Source: Mimachlamys varia (lineage: Eukaryota > Mollusca > Bivalvia > Pectinida > Pectinidae). From it: 64,000 nt of DNA. This document shows positions 20,051 through 32,379 of this stretch, piece after piece. The translations under genes were made by a program, and so were the position numbers. The stretch is taken from contig OX392545.1 in NCBI GenBank assembly GCA_947623455.1, forward strand, positions 26,797,001 through 26,861,000, read 5' to 3'. Below the pieces are notes generated by a model. That model saw nothing but the letters and a program-made list of their open reading frames with translations, had not been told where the DNA came from and did not search any database. How positions within the stretch are numbered: the first letter of the stretch is position 1; the number at the start of each line of letters is the position of its first letter.

Positions 20051-22911
20051 ACCAGGGATTAAATCATCCGTACTTTATCTTCCTCGGTATATTTCATCAT
20101 AGCTTTTGTTGTGTACAAAGTATGCTTTAAGATAGCTCACACTCATATATTTGTATCGTCATCCATCTCTCTTGGAAAATAAAGTTCTCATAATGAGAGA
20201 CCAAAAACGTTCTTTGAATTTGGTATGTTGTATGGTAGTGTACATGGTGGAAAAATCAAATGTTTCGATAGACGAAACATTTTTCATTGGGGTGCTCCTA
20301 TTCAAGATAAAAGTAGCACGAGTGCAATTTATATAAATCTGCCATACGAGTGAAATATATTTGATGTTTATTGGGAAACCATTGAGTTTCCTTTTTATTA
20401 CATTTTCGAAATAACCAAAAATCTTATTTTATTTATTAAATTTGCGGTTAGAACTGATCGGGACGGAGTGTCTAAGGCTTATAGAATATTAATATACCAC
20501 AGGATGAAGTTCTATTTTTTGTTTAAAATATATTAAAGATACAAAAACATAGTAATAAAATTCATTACATATCTTTTAATTTCAAAAATACTACAAATGT
20601 TTTAAAATCTCCTTACTTTATATGATTCGATTCTAGAATAACGAACACATATTACATAACAGTGCATCATGTTATCGGACCGAAACTTATATCATCACTT
20701 GTGATGATATAAACAGAAATGATATAGGTTTTATCAAACTGATATGTTCTGATATTTCATCGGTAAAAATGTAAAAAATTGCATTATTATATTAATGGAT
20801 ATCAATATTCAGAGAATATATGTCTAATCGAGTTATTAATAGAATTTTTATATATATTCTTAAAAACGATACAATATTACTTTTCATTCACAAATTCAAT
20901 AAATTATACAAATGTTTTTGTTTCCATTGATAATATACAGCTGTTTTGTTGATCGTAATAGAGGCACTTGGATCCAGTCAGTATTCATACAGTCCTGTCA
21001 TTACATCACTATGGGAATTTTATTTCTTTTCCCTCTTAGCTTTACTATTGCATCAAATCTAAAAACGTGTACGGTAGAAATTTGATAGTAAAGAATAATA
21101 TTCAGAGGAATTCACTAGAAATTCTTGATAATTTACAGATATTTACATTTTGAATTGAATGGTGTAACGAATCCGCAAGAAGCTTTCATATAACTGGTTA
21201 ACAAATGTTTAGTCTTCCTTATATTATGATAACGTGTCATAGCGACAACAAAGATAAAAATCTCAATTTTTTTCCACGTCTGAAGTGTTAAGGCACTTAA
21301 AACAGATTTAGATACTTGTGTTTTCGCTTTACGCCTACTGCGACTTAACTACAATGGATCTAATGTCAGGCAAAGTTATATACCCAGTATTTACTGGGAT
21401 ATTTCTAATACTATTGGTAGTAAGAAAAAAAGACAAAGCCTCAAAAGATCGTAGCTTTAATTGATCTTTGATATTTACTGATGATGATTGCTAATGAAAC
21501 TTACAGATTCAGAATGAGAGGATAGGCCTATTTTTTTCAGAATGAGATAAGTATTAACAATAAAAAAATTAATAAAACACCGACAAAGAGATACTTTCCG
21601 ATATTTTTACCATCCGCAAAGAGCCGATGAAGACCGAGTGTATGACGTTTTTTTGTGACGCATTTCCAGGCTACTTCTGGACGAAAAACAATTGAAAGCA
21701 ATTTGTACCAATGGGAAACAAGTCCGTTCACGCACACATGTGATACCGTGAAAGGGCTTCACTCCTCGCTTCGGCTCCCGAGAGCTACGCTGTTAATATA
21801 GCAGACCGAACGACCTTTCAATACAGAAGGGTTTACAAGGGCCAACAAAATGTCGATATAAACAAACACAACATAAACACATCAAACAAACGTGAAGGTA
21901 AAATACAATGTTAGTTTGAATATTAAACGTGGCCATGGCTTATTATGTCGTATTAAAAATATACCAGCAGCCTTCTGATAGCGATAAGACATTAAGGCAT
22001 GTAAAGTAATTATGGTTTTTTTTAGATTGACTAAAGGTCGACACAATCTTATAACAAGTGTTATACTAATGTAGCTATTGGTTCCTGATACACTTTTCAT
22101 TAATGCTAGTTTTTCTTTCAATAAAAAGCAATTGGTAATTTATGAATGACTATCCCGAAGATGGACAATCTTGTCCCGGTGCCTCTCTCTGAATCTGGAA
22201 TTCAGGTTTAATTGAATGTCTGTTGTTATCGACTCTAATTAGCGTGCCATGTGATCCTATACATTTCCAATCCTCTGTTTAAAAACAGAAAACGAAGTTT
22301 GAAAGCAGTAGGGGAACAAAATTGTTCTGCTTCCACAGAGCGGTCTGCCTTTTAATCTTATATTTAGACATGGCATTGGACCAATCAAAGGCAAAATGAC
22401 ATTCTGGGATAATATTGTGCAACAACGTAAAGTTTATCAAATTGAAATATTCTTCAAGTTATTGTTCGAATTCTTTGTAGAATAAATAGGGAATCGGAAT
22501 AGATAACTGACTGCGGTACATTATTTCGTTTAAAATGGTTGACGTAGATAGCACGGGGTTCTGCGGATAACAATGATGCAATTTTAGGCAGTCGGAACCC
22601 AACCCATTCGCTACTGTAGCCAGGAGAAATGTACGATCGTCTTACGAATAGTCAGTATAAAATGCTCAAAATTTTAAAATACTTATTTTTTAACATTTTA
22701 TTATCATCAAAAGGTAAAAGATTTTCAATGGGCAATATTTGGAACAGATATGTATATATATACATTAAAATACATTAAAGAGTAATATTTTGGACAGATA
22801 AGCAGTTCTTTGCATACATAGAATTTACAGCACGAAGATATCTAGAGTTAATAACATTGGGATTGATAATGTTATGGAACAATTTAGTGTTTATTTTTTT
22901 GTAATATTTTA

Positions 22912-23125
22912 GGCTACGCGGTGGCCGAGAGGTTAAAGTGTCCCGACATTCTACCACTAGCCCTTCACCTCTGGGTTGTGAGTTCGAAATCCACGTGCGC
23001 CAGTTGCAAGGTACTGACCGTAGGTCGGTGATTTTCGCCAGGTACTCCGGTCCTCCACCTCCAATACCTAGCACGTCCTTAAATGACCCTGGCTGTTAAT
23101 AGGACATAAACAAAAAAATAAAACA
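22912..23125 (+). mobile_element. tRNA-derived SINE, 5' flank of copy 3
   Basis: Orthologous to 1683-1890. Here box A reads GTGGCCGAGAGGTTAAAG, closer to the tRNA consensus than in copy 1. Confidence 0.7.
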
Positions 23126-23826
23126 AAAAAAACAACAGACCAAACGTTTGTTATATCGTCATATATTACATTAAGTAGTAGCTTGGTACTTATGAACTAC
23201 GCATACCGATATTTTGACGAAATTCGATTAATGAAAAACAGTAATAAGGAAATCCTTCGTCGTACAAACAAACACAAAACAGGAATAAGACAAATATTTA
23301 CAAACATCTCTGAGCATTATAACGTTACAAGCGCGCGCAGACTCGTGGTTGTAAATAAAAATAAATTTTATCTGAAGTGTGGCCTGTCAAATAATAGATA
23401 TCTGAAATATACCAACACAATTTCTCGTGGGTTATTTTAATAATTATTGCATGTAAACCATAACCTAAATGCAACAAACTTATAGGAATGTATTTGAACT
23501 TACTATGGCATAGCGTGGTCGCCGCGTTCAATTTGTTTACATAGTCTACTAGTGTTCGCACCAGGGGGCGCTGTTATTTAGAGTACTTAAATATCAAGTA
23601 CGGATTATGTTGACTAGTTAAATGTATTTTTGATTATACAATGTAGTTGAATTTAAAAACATGAATAGTTTGACTAAATTCTCCCTTTAATATAAACCAA
23701 ATAAATCTAATAATATAATGAAGATAAGAGAAAAGTTCGAGAATAAACTAAATAAAGGCGATTGGAAATTACTCCTACGTGTATATCTTCCGGTATAGGC
23801 CTCAAGTGTGTGCGTCCGGTACAGTG
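23126..23826. other. A-type 5' flank of copy 3, no gene
   Basis: Noncoding. It contains the CTCF-like CACCAGGGGGCGCTG at 23559-23573. It lacks the 76-bp insert of copies 5 and 6. Confidence 0.55.
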
Positions 23827-23923
23827 TATATAAGGCCTCGTCTAGTTTGACATTTAATTCAGACAGACATCACGTCGACATCAATCCATCTAACAGAGCC
23901 CCGTTATTTAGTGTCCGTCAGTC
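23827..23923 (+). promoter_or_regulatory. Core promoter and 5' UTR of copy 3
   Basis: TATATAAG at 23827-23834; initiator-like TTCAGA with predicted start at 23861; leader ~63 nt. Confidence 0.65.
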
Positions 23924-25324
23924 ATGTTCCGTACACTGATCAGAAGATTGCCAAGATCTGCAACAGCATTGACAAAGAGAAACCTCAACAAATGGTATTT
24001 ACGAGTCAAAATAATTAATTTTGGAATAAATAGCAATGTCTCTAACAATTTACAGATGCTAGTTATCTATAGTCGATTATTTCGGATGTCATTTTCATCA
24101 AATAGAAAAGGTTCTACTTTTCAAAAGATAATAATGCAATAGAAGTCTAACTACGCCATTTATTTTTCCAGCTCTACGAGTAAATGTCAAATTTCGTATA
24201 AAATCCGCCAAATGGAGACGAAGGACTTGTCGGCCGTCAACAACATTCTGGAGAGTGAGAAATGGGTGATGGAGAAAGCGTACACACAATGTGCCTTTCA
24301 AACAGATCCCACAGGATTCTTTGTGGCGGAAAAAGATGACGGTGAAATAATAGGTAAGTAAACGTTGTACTACTTTTCGCCGATTTTGAAAGTGAACATT
24401 ATTGGAATTTGTGTTGTTTTGTTTTACTTTTGGCATTGCCTTCGGGTGTTTTGTTGTATCTTCCCCCCAAATATTTTAAGCGTTTGATGTTATTTGATAT
24501 ATAACACAAATAAACATATGATAAAAAAAAACTTTTTAGTGTTTGTAAAATGCCCCTGTTAATAAAATGGTTTTGGTCCGAGCATTAAACTTTATTTCAA
24601 TGTTTTAGGTTCACATGGATATCTCTCTCACACCAAAGACGTAGCTACCATGGGGCTATGGATGGTAAAGAAAGAATACAGAAATTCTAACGTTGGATTA
24701 AAATTGTACGGAAAAATCCACCAGGCGATTGGAGATAAGAATTTAGGGACTTTCGTTTGGCCGTATTATCAGGAGAAGATCAAGGAAGATCATGGCGTAA
24801 AGCCAAACAAAGCTTACATTACATGGTACAATTACGGACACATAGACCCTAGGACATGTAAGAACAAGGGTGTTGAGGATTTTAATATACTTCCTATAGG
24901 GCAGGTCAGTCTCTCGGACCTGCTTGCGTACGATACAGAGATACACAAAGTGGCAAGAGAGAAATACATGAAGAATTGGATAAGCCATGATAAGTCGAAG
25001 ACTTTCGTGGCATTACGTGGCGGCAAGGTTTGTGGATACGGGGTACTTCGGTCACAGGATTCTTACAACCAGATTGCTCCATTGTATGCAGGTGACAAAA
25101 GTGTAGCAAAAGGCTTGTTTCGCCATTTGGCAAGTGAAGTTCCTGCAGGGGAAAAGGTAGGATTTTCTAGTCCGTTTGAAAACTCCTCTGCTACAGAGTT
25201 TGCGGCTGTGAATAGAATGATGAAACCAGGGATACCGTTGGTCATGGTCTACAAGAATGACCCTGTTGACGTAGATACAGACAAAGTGTTCGCAGTGTCG
25301 TCTAACTCATTCGGAACATGTTAA
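23924..25324 (+). CDS. GNAT-family acetyltransferase-like protein, copy 3 (type A)
   Basis: Exons 23924-23994, 24172-24353 and 24609-25324; 322 aa; introns 177 and 255 nt. Intact, with TATA promoter and CTCF-like site upstream, and AU-rich element (25489-25505) and AATAAA (25553-25558) downstream. Compared with copy 1 it has AYITWY (Met to Ile), FNILPIG (Val to Ile), ISHDKS and LYAGDKS. The last changes the Asp of an otherwise invariant LYADDK, within the second acetyltransferase-like domain. The presequence reads MFRTLIRRLPRSATALTKRN, one more basic residue than copy 1. Its 3' flank was invaded by a DNA transposon. Confidence 0.8.
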
Positions 25325-25488
25325 GGGACAGATGAAGCAAATATTATTTTGTTAATACCTGTTTTGAAGCAACTGAACTATTTCACCGAAAATATTATTT
25401 TCACAATGAATTAATGATTAAGGTGATAGTGAAGTTTTATACAATAATTTATTTTGGGCATTATTATACCTATTTCATTTTTACACTG

Positions 25489-25558
25489 TTTATTTATTTA
25501 TTTATGGTTGTTTATTGTTACCACAGCAGTGAAAATATATGTATGTCTTTTTAATAAA
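25489..25558 (+). promoter_or_regulatory. AU-rich element and poly(A) signal, copy 3
   Basis: TTTATTTATTTATTTAT at 25489-25505; AATAAA at 25553-25558. Confidence 0.6.
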
Positions 25559-25653
25559 TACATGAAAAATATGATGATATATTTGAGTGTTTTTATGCAT
25601 TCTATCTGTAAACAGCCTTAACACACAAAACAGCTACAATTGCGTTGTATTAA

Positions 25654-25901
25654 AATAAATAAGAGAATACCGAAGCGTTAACAAAATCATTCTCCAAACT
25701 CAAAATCGATTAAACCAGAGGCAAAATATGAACAAAGGAAAGATTTACATGGAGACTATTTTAAAAGTACAAGAAAATACGACCAGGTGTTCCGAAAGAG
25801 TAACCGTATTCTGCTTCATCGACGACACCCGCCATGTAAATCTTTGTCAAATCCATGTAAACATCAAGTTCTCAAAATGAGAACCGAGTATCATTGTCAA
25901 T
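25654..25901 (+). repeat. Repeat R, full copy after copy 3
   Basis: Orthologous to 4421-4668, with the same insertion point. Confidence 0.7.
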
Positions 25902-26702
25902 AATTTAGCTTTAATAAAGATATAATTAGTGAACCCTAATATACATTTTTCTTATATTACCAAACTTAAGGATTTCTTCTCTAAATTCCAGTGAAACGAA
26001 AAAGTACGGTATTTTATTGATATTTTTCTTGGTAATTATGTAGATATTTGGAGGTTTATATCACTACATCGGACATCAACATGATAATTCTACCATCTAT
26101 ACATGTACCATTGCATTATACAATACATTGAAATGTCCATAGCAGAAAATAATTCAAAATAAAACTGAACATTCTCGTTCATCTCCTAGCTTGACTCACG
26201 TGTTTTGATACGCGGCGCATATGTGTACTGAAAAACCAGCATCTAAAAATAGCGCAATTTCTAATAAACTGATGACGTGAAATATTTACAGTCATTCACC
26301 GAACAACGATTAAGATATAATACAACAATATAATGACTGTATAGTGTGTTATATTCGCGGAGGTTAGGTTTGATGAGAAGCAAATAAATACCTTTATTAA
26401 CTGGTAATTTACATTTTTTTTGTGAAGTCTTTACAACAAATTACACAGTAGCTGTCTATGCTTATGTTGTGTTGCCAATTTATTAATACTTTGACATCAT
26501 TAAGATACAGAATGTACAAATACTACTCCCTGGAAATTATATAAACAAGTCTTTTTGATAATTTCATAATAATCACGTTTGAATTTGATTGATTGTACAA
26601 TAAAAACGCAAGAAGTTCCATATGACTGTTTCACATATTTATTAGTCTTCCTAATATAATGTGTAATATAATATAATATAATGTTAACATGTTTTTTCTT
26701 AT
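25902..26702. other. A-type downstream noncoding region, copy 3
   Basis: Contains the conserved A/B block at ~26172-26395, with CACGTG at 26197-26202. No gene. Confidence 0.5.
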
Positions 26703-26816
26703 ACGTTTCAATGGTCTCCATGTAAATCTTTCTTTTTATATATATTTTGCCCCCAGTGTATTCCATTTTGATTTTTGATTATGGTTTTGTTGACGCTTTC
26801 CTATTTTTTTCTCATT
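26703..26816 (-). repeat. Repeat R, partial, reverse
   Basis: Orthologous to 5470-5580. Confidence 0.5.
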
Positions 26817-26908
26817 GTTAGAGACGTTTCTTTTCCAAAAGACATTGAGCGCATGTAGCTTTATGATAGAAATGTCCTCTGACTACTTGAGAGTCGACAC
26901 AATCTAAT

Positions 26909-27157
26909 AATAAATAAGAGAATACCAAAGCGTTAACAAAAATCATAATCCAAACTCAAAATCGATTAAACCAGGGGAAAGATATGAACAAAGGAAGGAT
27001 TTACATGGAGACTCTTGTAAAAGTATTAGAGAATAAGACCAGGTGTTCCGGAAGAGTAAGCGACTACTGCTTCATCGACGACACCCGCCCTGTAAATCTT
27101 TGTCACATCCATGTAAACATCAAGTTCTCAAAATGAGAATCGAGTATCATTGTCAAT
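26909..27157 (+). repeat. Repeat R, full copy
   Basis: Orthologous to 5674-5922 in the A-type 3' flank. Confidence 0.65.
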
Positions 27158-27620
27158 CACAACAAGTAAACACACTAATGAGCATTCTCAAAATAATCCA
27201 TCTTCATATCACTTAAAGATACAGAATATTTCTCAATGAGACACACTTGCCCATAGTTCTAATAAAATGTTTCACTGTAAGTAGTCTAATATTCTAGTCA
27301 TTGAAACTAAACAAATAACAATTGGTATTTAAAGGGATTGTACCTATTTTTACCTGAGTTTACGTTAGTATGCCCGCAGTTGGCAACGAACATTGTCTAT
27401 GACACGCGTTAGCACTCCATAGTGACCATAGTGAATATGATCGTTGCCAACTGTTGGCAAACTTCCGTATATGCAGTCAAGATGAGGTACAATCTTTATA
27501 TTTATATCATGAATAATTGTAATATATTATACAAAGATGCTGTTGCTACGATGGTAACTACGATAGCCGCTGTTGCTAAGACAATATATTATCTACATAT
27601 AATATGCATCATAGCTTGTG
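27158..27620. other. A-type 3' flank before the transposon
   Basis: Matches 5923-6385. No gene seen. Confidence 0.5.
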
Positions 27621-30600
27621 AAAGGGCCTGTTTCCAGTAATGTTAATTCTCCATAGGAGCCTGCCCCCGTATAATTTCTTATCTAGCTCCACTACAGTTT
27701 TTTTCTTTTCCGAAGAATAATTTTACACCTTTCCGACACCCGGATTTCATAATTTCAGTGAAAATGTATTTTTATAAAGTTGTCATTTTGAGCTTTAAAG
27801 ACATAAGGTCGTAAATAAAAGAAGGTTATCTCGAAATTGTAATTAGCAACATAGTATAATTTTTTTTTGATAAATATTTGCAAAACAATTAGGGAAAAAA
27901 ATGCCATAAAATTGCAATTTTTTCCCGTTATATAGTTTTGGATGCAAATTTCCATCACAAAATCGGATAGAGCTTAACTTGTTTCATATGTGTACCAAAA
28001 ATCAGCTAATTCCATGTGGTGGAACGTTCTCATATCGCCGCCTGAATGTGGTTGTAAATTGAAAGAAAAGGGGAAATGAGTAACAACCTTGTCTGAAACC
28101 CTATTATATAGCTTATTATATACAAAATTTTATATTGAATATCAGAGCGATTATTTTCATGACAGTTTTATGATATCAAACGACTAAATAAACAGTATCG
28201 ATATAAAGATTTACACTGAGGACACCCTGATACATGAATACTTTTCTATATCAAGTTGTCCTCTTCTGAATTTTCTGATCGTGTGACCTTAAACATTTAT
28301 CCGTATCTTCTTGTCTTTGTCTATACATTTACGGAATCATTGACTCGACGCTAGCTATTCTTGTCTCACTTTCCTTGTTTTATTGTCCCATCTCCAAAGC
28401 GTTGTGGCTCTGTCAGGGTTGGGACCCTGACTTGTTTCACTTTCTTTGTGCCTGCCGACCACGCCAAATCGATTAGATAGATTATCCATATGAAATACTT
28501 TATTTTGTTCTAAGTAATCAATCAATTCGTTATTATCACACATTTTCGCATAATTGTTCCACACTACTAAGTATTAGCTGTTTACAGCAATCATCGGTGG
28601 CTTGCTATTTTGTTACTTTATCGACGCTTCATAAACCAATCGTTATTGTTTCAAGATGGAGGGTAAATGTGTTGGAGAAGGCTGTCAACTATACTTCAAG
28701 AAACGTAGTGGCAATAAGAACAGAAGTGCACGCAATGTTAATAGTTCGCAATATTAATGGCTCCTAGATACGCTGGTGCAACAAGGATTGTTGTCAGCAA
28801 AGGAACAAGCACTCATTTGCCAGAAGTGCTACATGAAGTATCTTCGGAACAAAAATCAGCCTGAACCTGAAACCGAGGAGAACCAGGAAATAGAGGAAGA
28901 AGACGACTCCCCGTCCCATATCCTGCCGTTGCTGACCCTTCATGATCTTTTGAATGGATCATCTTCACACAAAAAATGCTGTCTCTGTCTTGTTACCTTT
29001 GCAATAAATGGAACAAAATCAAAGACATCACCTGATCTATTCACACAATCTGTGGTGCCCCACCTCATCCCGCGTCTGCTCCATTCACCTTATTGGTAAC
29101 GACTTAGATCCGTCTACAGAGGTAGTCCTTGATGGTAGAGGTTCCTTGGAATCTCAGTTACCATCAAAATCGTCCGAAATCATTAATGACCTCTTAGAAG
29201 TGTCGCACGTCCTTTCACAGAACCAGTCTGTGTTTGCAATAAGCTTTTCCTCTCTTGATGACTTGGCATGCATGGCCTGGACAGGTTGGTCCAAAGATCA
29301 GTTCCTCGAAATCCACTCGCACTGTTCCCAATATCTTTCATCTGGTATATATACCAAGACTACACACGATGCTCTACTACTGTTCTGGGTAAAACCGAAA
29401 ACCGACATTTCCTGGAGTCAGTGTTCTTCTCCTTTTGGAATTTCGAAGTCAAGTGCGTCCAAAACTTTCCACTCCATAGTACAGGCATTAGACACATCGA
29501 TAGACCAACAATTGCTAGGGCCGGATCACTTGACAAGAGAACAGTTGCTCGGGCACAATACTGTCTTTTCAGAAGCATTTTTTGGAGATAAAGCCAATGC
29601 CATATTAGATGGCACCTATATTTATATCCAGAAAAGCTTCAACAACAAGCTCCAGAGAATGTCCTACTATAGCCAGAAGAAGAGAAACTATCTCAAATTC
29701 ATGAGCATCGCCTTACTAGATGGCTACATTCTGGACACAGTAGGACCATTCACTGGCAGCGAAAATGATGCTACAATTACAAAAGATGTCATGGACAAGC
29801 TAGTTACTTGGCTACAACCAGATGACAATGTTGTCTTTGACCGAGGTTTTAGAGATGTCCTACAAGTTCTCGAAGCCTCTGGCCTCAATGCTAGCATGCT
29901 GTCATACCTGATACACGGTCAAAGTCAACATTCTGACGTCCAAGCAAATCTTGACAGAACTATCACCAAATCGAGGTGGATTGTGGAATCCTATCATGGT
30001 CGTCTGAAACACTGGACGTTCTTCCAACAGCTTTATCAATGTCATTGAGGCTTTGCTTCGAACCGTCACAGCCTGTCTAAATGGTTATAGAGGACCGATC
30101 TACCAGAGATCTCCAGAGAGAGATGCCAAAGATAGGCTAATGGCTGAAAGTATGAAGGACCTTTGACAACACCGAATGGTTTAGCTCAGAGAGTCAAGAC
30201 AGATCCGGATCTATCTAGACGGGCAAGGTCCGATTTTGTCAAGATGGATGCATCTTCCGTACTGTTTCCCCGTCTCGATCTCGATTACTTGAGAACCATT
30301 ACGTGTGGAACGTATCAGATATCTCTGGCTCCTGGTTACATTGCCGAACATTTAAGTGATGACAAATATATTCGCGATACAAAAGCCAAACGAAATATAA
30401 CGTTTGGGTACTGTTCACCGTTTCATCTGATGATGAGGCCCCAATAAAAGACTACTACTGCCAGTGCCCAGTTGGAGAGAGAACGATGGGAATGTGTGCG
30501 CATATCTCCAGTATCTTGTACTAAAATTGTACCTTGGGTATTACAGGGCGCTGGAAAACCCTCGACCATTACAACCACAGGTAAAGAAATTCCGATAAAA

Positions 30601-31477
30601 CTTGAAATAGTTTTCCATGCGGCAACATGTCAAAATGTCATGTGTCATATGTCAAAAGTATGTTTGGGGCTCGATATGAAAGATCCCCGTTACCATGTGA
30701 CTCACCAAACTTATAAATATAGGTATTATACAATCGCCTGTAGCTATGAACACTCTCGTAAATGCAAAATCCAACCAAAATCATAAGGAACACGTTTTGT
30801 GTGTTGTTCTGTCTATTTGTCAGCCAATGTCTTCAACCACGGGGACTTGTGAAGTAGCCATCTTGGATTTCTTTCATGAAAAAGTGTTTCTCTCACTTTT
30901 TTTCATATCTTTGTACATATTCTCAAGTGTTTTTGTTAATTATCTAAAGAAAGTCGAAAATCGGCAATTCAACCATAGGCTAATTCAACCCAAGATTTGA
31001 AAATGTTCCACCACCTACATTTTGATGATTTTTCCTCTCATCAATAGCATATTACGTACTGTTTGATAGGATAAAAATTGGTTTGCATCCAACGCCCATA
31101 AAAGGGTGTATTCTCTAAAAAACACAGTTTTTGTGTCTAAAATGTTATCATCGAAAATGGCATTTTTGAGATTGTTTCTTCCATAAAACAGCCAAATGGC
31201 ACAATGGAAACATGATTTTTTGTCACAATCATGCCATGAATGTATTCTTTACGGTGACTATCATTTGATTAGATTTTCATTAATATTTTACATAACATGC
31301 ACATTTTATCAACACTTAGACAGCTTCTGAAAGGTACAACTTTGAGGAGCCATAAAAAACAAACCAAGTGACCTAAATCTTTATACTTTATTGATTTGTG
31401 ACCACAACGGCATGGGCAATGCACCACCAACAGGAAATTTGAATCAGAGAAGGGGCCATTTTGGAAACAGGCCCTTT
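27621..31477 (+). mobile_element. 3.86-kb DNA transposon with 16-bp TIRs
   Basis: The termini are a perfect 16-bp inverted repeat: AAAGGGCCTGTTTCCA at 27621-27636 and its complement at 31462-31477. Copy 1's flank (6370-6400) is the matching site without the element, so presence/absence is seen directly. Inside is one decayed transposase gene (28656-30598); the rest, including 27640-28650 and 30600-31460, is noncoding and AT-rich. No direct target-site duplication is visible. The DDE domain looks like the DDE_Tnp_4 (Harbinger/IS5-related) group. Confidence 0.85.
28656..30598 (+). pseudogene. Decayed DDE_Tnp_4-type transposase with SWIM zinc finger
   Basis: The gene cut and pasted the element. 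The first ATG (28656) frame hits a TAA at 28755-28757, then continues open to 29099 with a Cys-rich N-terminal region. The catalytic core is open in another frame at 29008-30048: first Asp in ILDGTYIYIQK (29608-29610), second in VVFDRGFRD (29839-29841), Glu in WIVESYHGRLKHW (29986-29988). After a further shift near 30030 the frame moves again, and a third segment (30163-30447) precedes a CxCx9CxH SWIM-type finger (cysteines at 30459, 30465 and 30495; His at 30501), then an end near 30598. At least one stop and several frameshifts make it inactive unless introns explain them. The DDE plus SWIM arrangement is one I know from invertebrate elements. Confidence 0.75.
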
Positions 31478-32379
31478 AAAAAAAAAGAACATACGCGCTG
31501 AAAAAAAACAATATTTTCCTTCTTTTCATCACATGTGAGTTGTTATTGAAGTATATTATTAGCATTTCGAACATACTTATCTAGGAAGTCGCCATTTTTT
31601 TCATCACCGTCAAAGAATTTCAACGAAATGTGCATCAATGGAATAAGGATGTTTGTCCAATTATTGTATAATAAGACGTAATGGATCCCAAATATGATCC
31701 AAACTTACTTAATTTTCAAAGAACCAAACAACGACTGTCATTTGTTGATATCGTTCGGAAGCGTGAACGACGCCTTGTTTGAAACAGAAATCAATCCGCT
31801 GAGCCTTTTCACTGTTAATATTTAATATGTATATAAGTATGACCCATCCGTAAATGGACAAGGATAATCCTGTCCAAGTTCAACAAATGGTATTACGAAA
31901 TTTTGATATATTTTGTGAAAATATAAGATTGACGTAAATAGCAGGATAACATTGACGCATCTTCAAAGAATAGTATTTTTCATTACCAAGGCTTTTGGAA
32001 CGCCAGCATGAATGGTCAAATGTAATTTTATTATAATATTTGATATTTATAGTATACACTGACATTCACTCAATAAACTTTGTTCCATAGGCTATCATTA
32101 TCACCTCATGACTGTACTCAAACACGTACCAAAGGAGGGGTGCCAATTTGGTCCTTTCTGCGGCCTATCAGTGATGAGGCTAATATTTTGCAGGATGATA
32201 ATTTAAGGTCAGTTGCATGTTTGTATTTGAAGTTCTCACGGACTAAAAAATATAGTGAAACTTCTCTTTCGTGTAGTTTCTGTTAAATAAGCAGCAGACT
32301 TAAAGATTTAAGTTGAACAAAAATAATTTTAAAAACTCATAAAGTATTTATTCTTTGAATATTTTTTATTTAATTAAAT
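31478..32379. other. A-type 3' flank after the transposon
   Basis: Continues the sequence interrupted at 27620 and matches ~6386-7284. No gene recognised. Confidence 0.5.

Larger units (their letters stand above)
17901..22762 (+). repeat. Inverted-repeat arm L2 (+), expanded arm2
   Basis: Forward arm. Arm2 (17901-21470) holds three tandem, diverged units of 0.8-1.1 kb, starting near 18000, 19160 and 19980; arm1 (21470-22762) follows. It separates B copy 2 from A copy 3 and pairs as reverse complement with L1 and L3. Units carry RT fragments, 18-bp palindromes (ATCATCACTAGTGATGAT at 18714-18731) and a G/C hairpin at 19139-19168. No gene. Confidence 0.85.

Noticed and set aside
29268..29591. 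Alternative frames inside the transposase core
   Set aside because: Shadows of the DDE-domain frame, which alone contains the D, D and E motifs.
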